Shown here in pieces: positions 8,891 to 19,222 of a DNA stretch of 64,000 nucleotides. Below the pieces are notes generated by a model that saw only the letters and a program-made list of their open reading frames with translations, had not been told where the DNA came from and made no database searches. Source of the stretch: Granulicella cerasi (lineage in GTDB: Bacteria; Acidobacteriota; Terriglobia; Terriglobales; Acidobacteriaceae); the NCBI RefSeq assembly GCF_025685575.1, contig NZ_JAGSYD010000001.1, positions 1,181,852 to 1,245,851 on the forward strand, written 5' to 3'. The position numbers and the translations under genes were made by a program. How positions within the stretch are numbered: position 1 is the first letter of the stretch; each line of letters begins with the position of its first letter.

Positions 8891-10606
8891 CTATCGCTCC
8901 CAGCGGCTGGAGTGAAACGCCCACGAAAATCCGACGGTGATGACCGGGTAGAAACGCAGCGGGCTGATGTCGTTGTTGATGTTCTGCACCTGCTGCGCCA
9001 GGCTGGTCTGCGCGTCGGGGTCGGTGGCGATGTCACTGCAGCCGTAGCTGCCGTTCTGCGAGCCGCAGGCGCTGCCGGCGAGCACCATCGTCAGCTTTGG
9101 CTGCGAGAGGTATTCAAAGCCGATATCGACGGGGATGCTCCAATGACGGCCGCTGCGCGGAATCATGTTGCTGGTGCCGAAGGTGAGGCTGGGGCCGTAG
9201 TTTCGCGCGAAGTTCATATGCGCTACGCCGTGTACGGGGTTCGTCGGGTCAGAGGTATAGTCGTCGTCGCCAAGCGAAAACTTGCCCCCGCCGGGCACGT
9301 AGGTGGTGGCGTGCAGCGAGTTGCCGCTGTAGATCGTCATGCCGGGCGTGATGCGGAACCAGTTGTTGAACGGCATGATGTCTACGCCAACCGTGCCTGA
9401 GCGCAGGAAGAACGCACCGTTGATCTGCATGCCATCGACGTTGAAGTCGCTCGCATAGGAGAAGTACGTGCCGCCGACGCGCAGGTTGAAGCGCTTGGCG
9501 AGCGGCGTGGCGAACTCGAGTCCCGTACCCTGCGAACCAGCTTTCATCTGCACGGCCAAGGCGCTGAAGGGGCGCACGCCTTCGCGGTGCACAATCGGCG
9601 CGGGCGGAAGGTCGTCTCCTCGCTGTGGCGGTTGCTCGCCGAGAACGCGGCCCTGCAGCGGGGGCTCGCCCACACCCACAGACTGCGGCTGGGGAGCATA
9701 GCTCACACCCGGCGGCAGCACGCCGATGGGCATTCCGGTCTGCGGATCAGGCTGCCCCGGTTGCGCATACTGGGTCGGCGGCAGGGGTGACGCGGCCGGA
9801 GCTGCGTCCTTCGGCTTGGCGGGAACCGTGTACTGATACGTCGACGGCTGGCCCGGCTGAGCGTACACCGGCGTGCCTGGAGCGGGCTGATCGGCAGCCG
9901 CAGCCGTCTTCGGCGCGGGGTAGATTTCATTGCCCAGACCGGGAATGTGGTCGTTGCCTGCGGTCGGGGGCGGAGCCGACTCGTAGACCCCAGTGGGAGT
10001 GTGTTGCAGCGGAGCGAGCGTCTCGTTGCTCGGCGCGGGCACGGCGGTCTTCGGATAGATCTCAGTCCCGAGTGGGACGACGTTCTCGCTACCCGCAGGC
10101 GCCTGCGCAACATCGTCTGTGCGCGTCGCCGGCTCAGGAATACTGTCCATCGGCGCGAGCGTGCCTTGCGGACGGGCTGGAACCTGCGTTGCGGGCACGA
10201 TTTCGGTCCCCAGGGGGACGACGGTTTCGCTGCCGGCGGCTCCAGTTGCGGCGTGGTCCTCCGGAGGAAGCGCACGTGCCGGAAGGCGCTGCGTGCGAAC
10301 CGCCGTGGATCGCGTTCTGACGCGCGTTGTGGGAGCCTGTGTCGTCGCCGCCGCCCCGTTCAGGTCGATGGGGTGGATCTGGTCCTCAGGAACCGGCGGC
10401 ACGTCAGCCGAATTCACGACGGCAGGCCCGGCCACCTTGCGGCGCACGGGCTTTCGACGCGCATGCGTCACCGGCGTCGTACTGGCCTGAGCGGTGGTTG
10501 CATCGGGAGTGATGACGTACGGGGTGCTCGCCTGCGCGAGAGCAAACTCAGGAGCCAAAGCCAGCACACCTGCCAGCGAAACGGAACGAACGAGCTTATT
10601 TGTCAT
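8891..10606 (-). CDS. outer-membrane beta-barrel-like protein with proline-rich repeat region
   Basis: 571 aa exported protein with a signal peptide (LAPEFALAQ, about 1-25). Residues about 30-320 are Pro/Ala/Thr-rich low complexity containing three imperfect repeats of about 45 residues beginning at 124, 171 and 216 (AGSETVVPLGTEI, AGSENVVPLGTEI, AGNDHIPGLGNEI). The C-terminal half has alternating hydrophobic strands and aromatic girdle residues and ends VTVGFSWAF plus a short polar tail, as in an outer-membrane barrel. The flexible region may cross or bind the peptidoglycan. Family unknown to me. It is divergent from the phosphodiesterase gene, with an 18-bp palindrome between them. Confidence 0.6.
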   Translation of the reverse strand: MTNKLVRSVSLAGVLALAPEFALAQASTPYVITPDATTAQASTTPVTHARRKPVRRKVAGPAVVNSADVPPVPEDQIHPIDLNGAAATTQAPTTRVRTRSTAVRTQRLPARALPPEDHAATGAAGSETVVPLGTEIVPATQVPARPQGTLAPMDSIPEPATRTDDVAQAPAGSENVVPLGTEIYPKTAVPAPSNETLAPLQHTPTGVYESAPPPTAGNDHIPGLGNEIYPAPKTAAAADQPAPGTPVYAQPGQPSTYQYTVPAKPKDAAPAASPLPPTQYAQPGQPDPQTGMPIGVLPPGVSYAPQPQSVGVGEPPLQGRVLGEQPPQRGDDLPPAPIVHREGVRPFSALAVQMKAGSQGTGLEFATPLAKRFNLRVGGTYFSYASDFNVDGMQINGAFFLRSGTVGVDIMPFNNWFRITPGMTIYSGNSLHATTYVPGGGKFSLGDDDYTSDPTNPVHGVAHMNFARNYGPSLTFGTSNMIPRSGRHWSIPVDIGFEYLSQPKLTMVLAGSACGSQNGSYGCSDIATDPDAQTSLAQQVQNINNDISPLRFYPVITVGFSWAFHSSRWER

Positions 10607-10682
10607 GAATAGGCGAGCTGCGACTAGCTCTTCTCCGAGAGTACGACTCTGTCATCACGGGTACATGACACAACGGTACGGT

Positions 10683-10700
10683 GGAACCACGCGTGGTTCC
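10683..10700. promoter_or_regulatory. 18-bp perfect palindrome, candidate operator
   Basis: GGAACCACGCGTGGTTCC is a perfect dyad placed in the 136-bp gap between divergent genes starting at 10606 (minus) and 10743 (plus). Its half-site CGTGGTTCC recurs upstream of the amine oxidase gene (15864-15872) and ftsK (19077-19085). Confidence 0.5.
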
Positions 10701-10742
10701 TCCTTGAAGGCGGTTTAGGATGGAGGCGCGAGACGACGAAGG

Positions 10743-12065
10743 GTGGAGTTCATGGTTCTGAAGGCGATGGGTTGGGTAGCGCAGGCGGCATTGCTTGCGG
10801 GTGCAGTAGCGGCAGGAGCGCAGACCAGGGCGCAGCACAAAGTGGTGGTGATCAGCCTCGATGCCTTCGGCGCAGAAAGCCTGCACGACCCGATGCTGCC
10901 CGCGCCGACGCTGCACGCCATGATGCGTGATGGAGCCTACGCTCGCGCCATGAATCCGATCAACCCTTCAGTGACCTGGCCAAACCACACGGCGATGGTG
11001 ACGGGCGTGAACGCCAGCAAACATCACCTGCTGGTGAACGGCCTGATCGTCGACCAGCGCACGGACAAAGCGCCGAGCAGCGTCGCGCACACACCGAAGA
11101 GTGTGCTCGTCGCGGTGCCGACGGTGTATGACGCCGCGCACGCTGCGGGACTGACGACCGCAGAGGTTGACTGGGTCGCCATCGAGAAGGCCGATGGCAT
11201 CACCTGGCGTTTCACCGAGTACACCGAACCGCATGGCGAGATTGAGCAGGACCTCGTGCAACAGGGCACGATCACCGAAGGCGAGCTCGCACACTGGCAC
11301 AAAGGCTCGCAGGCCTGGCGCGATCGCATGTACACCGCCGCAGCCAGGGACATCATCCGCAAGCATCACCCGGACCTGCTGCTCGTCCATCTGCTGTCGC
11401 TCGACAGCATTGAGCACAAGACCGGCTGGGGCAATGACTCGGGCATCAACACGATCGCGTTTCTCGATGATCGTGTGAAGGAGATCGTCGACGCCGTGCG
11501 CGATGCAGGGGATCTCGCCCATACGACCTTCCTGGTGGTTTCCGATCACGGTCAGATGAGTGTGCAGAAGTTCGTCGATCCGAACGACGTGCTGATCAAG
11601 GCCGGACTGCAAGGCCCCGGCGTCGCAAACCCCGCGTTCGCGTTGAACGACGGAGGTTTCGCGCTGGTCTACCAGAAGCACGCCACGCCCGACTCCGCAG
11701 CGCAACTCAAGAAGCTCTTCACCGGGAGCGAAGGCATTCGTTCCGCCCTGCTGCCGGAAGAGGCAGCGAAGGAAGGCTGGCCCACGCCCGCGCAGACGGA
11801 CCAGGCAGGTGACCTTCTGCTGTATGCGGCCAACGGCTTCGCTTTTGGCCCTGCGCGTGAGAAGAACAAGGGCGCGCACGGCTACCCCAATACAGAGCCG
11901 TTGATGAAGTCGATTTTCATCGCCTCCGGGGCAGGCGTTGCGAAACGCGGAGAGATCCCTGAGTTCAACAACATCGACATCGCGCCGACGATCGCGCGTC
12001 TGCTCGGTATCGAGATGAAGAACGTCGATGGCAAGCCTGTCGACGCGATCTTCAGCGGGAGGTAA
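10743..12065 (+). CDS. secreted nucleotide pyrophosphatase/phosphodiesterase family protein
   Basis: 440 aa alkaline-phosphatase-superfamily enzyme of the type I phosphodiesterase/NPP group. A signal peptide (AGAVAAGAQ, about 10-27) sends it to the periplasm or outside. Metal and nucleophile residues are visible: Asp40 (VVVISLDAFG), Thr78 as catalytic nucleophile (NPSVTWPNHTAMVTG) with Asn81, and the metal-binding VVSDHG and AHGYPN motifs further on. Such enzymes hydrolyse nucleotide or other phosphodiesters. The GTG at 10743 gives the longest form; the ATG at 10752 after GGTGGAG is an equally good start. It is followed by a gene remnant and a beta-barrel gene. Confidence 0.8.
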   Translation: MEFMVLKAMGWVAQAALLAGAVAAGAQTRAQHKVVVISLDAFGAESLHDPMLPAPTLHAMMRDGAYARAMNPINPSVTWPNHTAMVTGVNASKHHLLVNGLIVDQRTDKAPSSVAHTPKSVLVAVPTVYDAAHAAGLTTAEVDWVAIEKADGITWRFTEYTEPHGEIEQDLVQQGTITEGELAHWHKGSQAWRDRMYTAAARDIIRKHHPDLLLVHLLSLDSIEHKTGWGNDSGINTIAFLDDRVKEIVDAVRDAGDLAHTTFLVVSDHGQMSVQKFVDPNDVLIKAGLQGPGVANPAFALNDGGFALVYQKHATPDSAAQLKKLFTGSEGIRSALLPEEAAKEGWPTPAQTDQAGDLLLYAANGFAFGPAREKNKGAHGYPNTEPLMKSIFIASGAGVAKRGEIPEFNNIDIAPTIARLLGIEMKNVDGKPVDAIFSGR

Positions 12066-12114
12066 GCGGTCGAGCGCCTTCAAGGGGGCGGTATACTGGG
12101 GCACACCCAAACCC

Positions 12115-12436
12115 ATGAAGCTGCGCTCGCTGGTCCTGTTCACGCTGCTGTTTTTGTCTTCGCTTTCGGCTCTGGCCACGGAGACGTTCTCGAATTCTCG
12201 CAAGGTCCCAACGCCGGGCGATCCCGCGTTCCTTATCGTCGGTAACATCAACGGTGACGGCTTGCCGGACATCGCCTGGTCGCTCTCCGTGGCCCCGCCG
12301 ATTCACGTTCTGTTGCACCGCTAGCTGCTCCACGCTCACCACCGTTTCCACGGGCGGCCAGTCCATGCTGGTGACAGGCACGGATGCAGCCGGACACACG
12401 CAGACTGCCACGCTGAATTTGAAGGTGACTCAATGA
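12115..12436 (+). pseudogene. remnant of an FG-GAP/Ig-like surface protein gene (internal deletion)
   Basis: Frame 1 from the ATG at 12115 gives a signal peptide (MKLRSLVLFTLLFLSSLSAL) and the beginning of an FG-GAP/VCBS propeller (FLIVGNINGDGLPDIAW), then hits a stop at 12322-12324. The next stretch, in another frame, reads as the last strand region of an Ig-like repeat (SMLVTGTDAAGHTQTATL) to a stop at 12434-12436. The simplest reading is a large repeat protein that lost its middle, joining its first and last exported pieces out of frame near 12290-12325. TATACT at 12092-12097 may be its old -10 box. Confidence 0.65.
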
Positions 12437-13065
12437 TGCTTCTCCCTCGCAGCCGATCGATGATGGCCGCGGCTCTGCTCTTCGTTTTCGCGGCTCGGTT
12501 TTCAGCGGTCAAGGCCCATGCACAAGCCGAGGTCACGGCGGCGCGCGCTATCAGCTTTACGCTCTTTGCAGGCGCCACAGGAACGCGCACCGGCTTTGGC
12601 AATACGCGCAATCTGTCTGTGACGGCAGGGTGCGATCTCGACTTTCAGCCCGCGAACCGTCTCGCGTTTTCGCTGGAGTTGCGGGGCACCTACCCGGTCG
12701 ATCGCGGCTCGTTGGTCGCGCAGAAGAACATCCTGATCGGGCCACGCGTCCGCTATCAATATCGTCGCTTTGAGCCTTACGCGAACGTTCTCGTCGGCAG
12801 GGGCTCGCTGGATTTTGGTCCCGACGGCTATCTCGATCCAAACCATCGCTTGACGTATTACACGATTACCGATGGCAATGTATTTGTCGGTGGCGGAGGC
12901 CTGCGCTATCGCATGAGCGACGAATGGCGCGTCGTGGTCGATCTCCAGGAGCAGCGTTACGCGACTCCGGTGGCAGCATCCGGTCACGTGATGGCCACCG
13001 CAGGAACGATTGGCCTCGCGTATACCTTCCCGCCGCGCAAGCGTGCTTGCTTCTTCTGTCGATAG
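12433..13065 (+). CDS. small outer-membrane beta-barrel protein
   Basis: 210 aa exported protein. The signal peptide has a tandem methionine start (MMLLPRSRSMM) and ends near AKAHAQA-like sequence at about residue 32. The rest shows short alternating strands with glycine turns (FTLFAGATGTRTGFGN, FVGGGGLRYRMS, GTIGLAYTFPP), as in eight-stranded OmpA/OmpX-type barrels; porin-like function unproven. The Cys-containing tail (ACFFCR) is unusual. Its ATG overlaps the stop of the preceding remnant (ATGA), so the two were probably translationally coupled. Its present promoter is uncertain after decay of that gene. Confidence 0.6.
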   Translation: MMLLPRSRSMMAAALLFVFAARFSAVKAHAQAEVTAARAISFTLFAGATGTRTGFGNTRNLSVTAGCDLDFQPANRLAFSLELRGTYPVDRGSLVAQKNILIGPRVRYQYRRFEPYANVLVGRGSLDFGPDGYLDPNHRLTYYTITDGNVFVGGGGLRYRMSDEWRVVVDLQEQRYATPVAASGHVMATAGTIGLAYTFPPRKRACFFCR

Positions 13066-13111
13066 CCTCGAAAGAAGGGGATACGCCTCACAAAATGTAA
13101 GAAGGAAAAAA

Positions 13112-15784
<2,673 letters not shown>

Positions 15785-15899
15785 CGCACAAAAGTCCTCG
15801 CGCCACTGTTGCTCGTGGGTTACAGTCACAGTCAGAGCACCTCTGAACAACCCATAAAGACAACGTGGTTCCAACACCCGAGAGGACAGGTGTACGCGG

Positions 15900-17552
15900 A
15901 TGAGCGTGACGCGCCGGCAGTTTCTGGCACGTGTAGGGCAGGCTGGTGGATATTCAGCGGCCGTTGTGGCGATGCAAGGCCTTGGACTTTTTCCCACCTA
16001 TGCGGAGGCGAGTATCGGCGCTCCCGAGGTGGCTGCGGGCCACGGCAAGGGTGTGAAGGTCGTTGTTCTCGGCGGCGGCATCGCAGGGTTGGTGGCGGCG
16101 TATGAACTGCGCGCACGTGGCTACGAGGTGACGCTGCTCGAAGCGCGCTCGCGGCCGGGCGGACGCAACTGGAGCGTGCGTCGCGGCGATAAGATCGAGT
16201 TCCTCGACGGCACCGTGCAGCACTGTACATGGGACGAAGGGCACTACCAGAACTTCGGTCCCGCGCGTCTGCCCTCCGTCCACAAACTGATGCTCGGCTA
16301 TGCGAAGACCTTCGGCGTAGAGCTGCAGGTAGAAGTGAACACCACGCGCTCGAGCTTTCTGCAGAACGACAACGCCAACGGCGGCAAGCCTGTGGTGCAG
16401 CGTCAGGCGATCAACGACACGCGTGGCCATGTTTCGGAGTTGCTGTCGAAGTCGATCCTCGGCGGCTCGCTCGATCAGGAGTTCACTGGCCAGGACAAGC
16501 AGCGCATGTTGGACTTCCTGCGGCTCTACGGTCCGCTGGATGATGCAGGTAAGTACGCTGGCTCCGACCGCGCAGGTTATGACGTGATGCCCGGCGCAGG
16601 TGAACAGACAGGCTCGCTCACCAAGCCGCTTGATATGCATACGTTGCTCGACGCGGAGTTCTGGAACGGCTTGCTGTACGAAGAGACCTTCGATTGGCAG
16701 GCAACGATGTTCCAGCCGGTCGGCGGCATGGACCGCATCCCGTATGCGTTTGCGAAGTCGCTCGGCTCGATCATCAAGTATGAGTCGCCAGTGACGGAGA
16801 TGCGCCGCACGTCCAAGGGCGTTCGCATTGGCTACAAGCACAAGGGTGTCGAAGAGCACCTCGAGGCGGACTACTGCATCTGCGCGATGCCGTTGACGCA
16901 GTTGAAGAAGATTCCGAATGACCTCAGCGCGCCGACGCAGAAGATCATCGGCGAATCCGTCTACGGCGACGCCTATAAGATCGCGTGGGAAAGCCGCCGT
17001 TTCTGGGAACAGGATTACAACATCTACGGGGGCCTCGAGTTCGTGAACGTAGGCTGCTCGCCGGTGTGGTTCCCCTCGGACAAATTCTTCTCGGAGCGCG
17101 GAGTCTTTGTTTCGGGATACACCGAAGAGCACATGACGCCGCTGGCGAAGATGACGCTCGAGCAGAAGTTTGCGGAGAGCCGCAAGACGATCGAGCGGCT
17201 GCATCCCGGCAAGGGCAAAGAACTCGAGAAGCCGCTCTACGTGAACTGGGGCAAGATCCCGTTCAACGAGGGCTCGTGGATCGACACCTACGGCGCGGGG
17301 CAGGAGCGCAACGCGTCGGCGGTTTCGCAGGGCTCCGCGCGCGCGTCGGCGCGGCCCATCGGATCGAACCAGGCGAACTACGAAGAGCTGCTGCAGCAGG
17401 ACGGCCCGTTCTTCCTCTCCGGCGACCACATGAGCCACATCGTCGGCTGGCAGGAGGGCGCGGCGGAGAGCAGCCACCGCGTCGTCGGCATGCTCGACAA
17501 CGTGGTGAAGCACGCTCGACTCGCTACAGCTACCAGGAATGTGAACGCATAA
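15900..17552 (+). CDS. exported flavin monoamine oxidase / L-amino-acid oxidase family protein
   Basis: 550 aa FAD-dependent amine oxidase. The N-terminus RRQFLARVG followed by a hydrophobic stretch is a twin-arginine (Tat) signal, so the folded, FAD-loaded enzyme probably reaches the periplasm. The dinucleotide-binding motif VVVLGGGIAGLVAAYE lies at 54-69 with Glu at the end of the second strand (TLLEARSRPGGR). Flavin amine oxidases oxidise amines or amino acids to imines with release of hydrogen peroxide. A GAGAGGACAGG element precedes the ATG. A RidA-type gene with its own signal peptide follows 15 bases downstream, suggesting a joint role. Substrate unknown. Confidence 0.85.
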   Translation: MSVTRRQFLARVGQAGGYSAAVVAMQGLGLFPTYAEASIGAPEVAAGHGKGVKVVVLGGGIAGLVAAYELRARGYEVTLLEARSRPGGRNWSVRRGDKIEFLDGTVQHCTWDEGHYQNFGPARLPSVHKLMLGYAKTFGVELQVEVNTTRSSFLQNDNANGGKPVVQRQAINDTRGHVSELLSKSILGGSLDQEFTGQDKQRMLDFLRLYGPLDDAGKYAGSDRAGYDVMPGAGEQTGSLTKPLDMHTLLDAEFWNGLLYEETFDWQATMFQPVGGMDRIPYAFAKSLGSIIKYESPVTEMRRTSKGVRIGYKHKGVEEHLEADYCICAMPLTQLKKIPNDLSAPTQKIIGESVYGDAYKIAWESRRFWEQDYNIYGGLEFVNVGCSPVWFPSDKFFSERGVFVSGYTEEHMTPLAKMTLEQKFAESRKTIERLHPGKGKELEKPLYVNWGKIPFNEGSWIDTYGAGQERNASAVSQGSARASARPIGSNQANYEELLQQDGPFFLSGDHMSHIVGWQEGAAESSHRVVGMLDNVVKHARLATATRNVNA

Positions 17553-17567
17553 CCGAAGGAGATTGCG

Positions 17568-18053
17568 ATGAAGATGAAGTTTGCTCTTGCTGTAACCGTG
17601 TTGTGCTCGAGCGCTGCGTTTGCGCAAACCGAAGTGAAGCATATTCAGCCGAGCGAGAAGATGCCGATCGCGAACGCGGTGTGGGCGGGCGATACGCTCT
17701 ACTGCTCTGGCCAGCTTGCTGATCCGATTACGCCTGCTGATCCAGCGAAGGGAACCGCTGCGGTGTATGGCAACACGGAACAGCAGTCGCTGAGCGCGCT
17801 GATGAAGATTCAGGCGTTGCTGAAGTCGCAGGGGCTCGACATGAAGGATGTCGTGAAGATGACGGTCTTCCTCGCAGGCGATCCGGCGAAGGGCGGCAAG
17901 CTTGATTTCCCCGGTCTGCAGGCGAGCTACACGAAGTTCTTCGGCACAAAGGAGCAGCCGAACAAGCCTGCGCGTTCGGCGGTGCAGGTTGCCGCGCTCG
18001 CAGCGCCGTGGGGGCTGGTGGAGATTGAAGTGATTGCTGTTAGAAGCAAGTAG
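17568..18053 (+). CDS. exported RidA family (YjgF/UK114) protein
   Basis: 161 aa. RidA proteins hydrolyse reactive enamine/imine intermediates; this one begins with a signal peptide (residues 1-20, ending SSAAFAQ) and so should act outside the cytoplasm. The RidA fold is shown by ANAVWAGDTLYCSGQLA, the central helix region LLKSQGLDMKDVVKMTVFL, and the substrate-binding Arg in NKPARSAVQVAAL. GAAGGAG lies about seven bases before the ATG. It is the second gene of an operon with the flavin amine oxidase, whose imine products it could deaminate (inference). A terminator follows. Confidence 0.9.
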   Translation: MKMKFALAVTVLCSSAAFAQTEVKHIQPSEKMPIANAVWAGDTLYCSGQLADPITPADPAKGTAAVYGNTEQQSLSALMKIQALLKSQGLDMKDVVKMTVFLAGDPAKGGKLDFPGLQASYTKFFGTKEQPNKPARSAVQVAALAAPWGLVEIEVIAVRSK

Positions 18054-18083
18054 ATAGCGGTTAGCCGTTCGCACGTGACGACA

Positions 18084-18107
18084 AAGCCTGCGCTGAAGCG
18101 CAGGCTT
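18084..18107 (+). terminator. intrinsic terminator of amine oxidase-ridA operon
   Basis: A 10-bp GC-rich stem (18084-18093 with 18098-18107) with a TGAA loop, followed by TTGTCTTG. It lies between convergent genes and could act in both directions. Confidence 0.75.
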
Positions 18108-18138
18108 TTGTCTTGCATATGCTGCCCCCAAGCGCTGC

Positions 18139-18918
18139 CTACTTCGCGCCTCGCGTCACCACATACGCGCTTGCTTGCGCGGTCGGGCAGAGCACCATCG
18201 TCTGGATCGACACGTGCGCGGGGCGAGTTGCGGCCCACACGATCGCGTCGGCGATGTCTTCAGCGAGCAGGGGTTCGATGTTCGCGTAGACCTTCGCGGC
18301 CTTTTCCTCGTCGCCGCGATAGCGCACGACGCTGAACTCGGTCTCCACCATCCCAGGGTCGATCGTCGTCACGCGCAGGTCGGTGCCGTTCACGTCGATA
18401 CGCAGGCCGTCGGTGATGTAGCGCTCAGCGACCTTCGTCGCGCAGTAGACCGCGCCGCCGGGATATGCTGCAAGGCCCGCGATGGAGCCGAGGTTGATGA
18501 CGTGTCCGCTGTTGCGCGCCACCATGCCCGGTACGACCGCACGCGTCACGTAGAGCAAGCCCTTCACGTTCGTGTCGATCATCTCTTCCCAGTTGTCGAC
18601 GTCATCCTCGTAGAGCTTGTTGAGTCCGCGCGACAAGCCGGCGTTGTTGACGAGGATGTCGATCTCGCGCCACTCGGCGGGCAGCGTTGCGATGGTGCCC
18701 TGCACCTCGTCGCGATCGGTGACGTCGAGCTGAAAGCTGAAAACTTCAGGCGCGCCCAGCTCTTTCAGCTCGGCTTCGAGCTTCGTCAGGCGTTCGAGAC
18801 GACGTGCGCAGATCAGCACGTTTGCGCCCTGCTTGGCGAACTCCTTTGCGGTCGCTTCGCCGATGCCCGCGCTTGCGCCGGTTACAAATACACGCTTGCC
18901 CTTGAGAGAAAGTGCCAC
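18139..18918 (-). CDS. SDR family NADP-dependent oxidoreductase (YdfG-like)
   Basis: 259 aa classical short-chain dehydrogenase. The cofactor motif TGASAGIG is at residues 13-20, followed by the NNAG motif at 91-94 and catalytic Ser145, Tyr158 and Lys162 (YCATK). The end of the chain (CPTAQASAY) and the overall pattern resemble the 3-hydroxy acid / malonic semialdehyde reductase (YdfG) subgroup, which uses NADP(H); the true substrate is unknown. The GTG at 18918 is chosen because GGAG lies seven bases upstream and it fits family N-termini; a longer frame to 19017 adds a non-homologous leader. Confidence 0.88.
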   Translation of the reverse strand: MALSLKGKRVFVTGASAGIGEATAKEFAKQGANVLICARRLERLTKLEAELKELGAPEVFSFQLDVTDRDEVQGTIATLPAEWREIDILVNNAGLSRGLNKLYEDDVDNWEEMIDTNVKGLLYVTRAVVPGMVARNSGHVINLGSIAGLAAYPGGAVYCATKVAERYITDGLRIDVNGTDLRVTTIDPGMVETEFSVVRYRGDEEKAAKVYANIEPLLAEDIADAIVWAATRPAHVSIQTMVLCPTAQASAYVVTRGAK

Positions 18919-19222
18919 AGTGTTGCTCCTCGATTCAGTCGTTCGAGCGCGCGGAGTGGCGCACAGTTGTTCTATAGATGGGACGGCGTAAGCCCTTCCC
19001 AGGATGCAGGATTGCACGGATCGCCGCTGGAACGCGCTTTCGCCACGTCAATTCCAGTTCAGCGGCGGTTATCGACCGTGGTTCCTGCGCTGCGGAACCC
19101 GCACCCTGCTATGGAAGAATTGATTTGCTCTGGTGGTGCTCGGCCTGCCTCCGTGGCGCACCAGCGCTGGCGATGACGTGGCCTGCCCGCGTCTCGTTTC
19201 TGTTTTTGAAGGGGACCACGAC

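Noticed and set aside
15954-18131. 725-codon minus-strand open frame
   Set aside because: Antisense to the amine oxidase-RidA operon; very Arg/His/Leu-rich, no family motif, no start signal. A by-product of high GC coding sequence.
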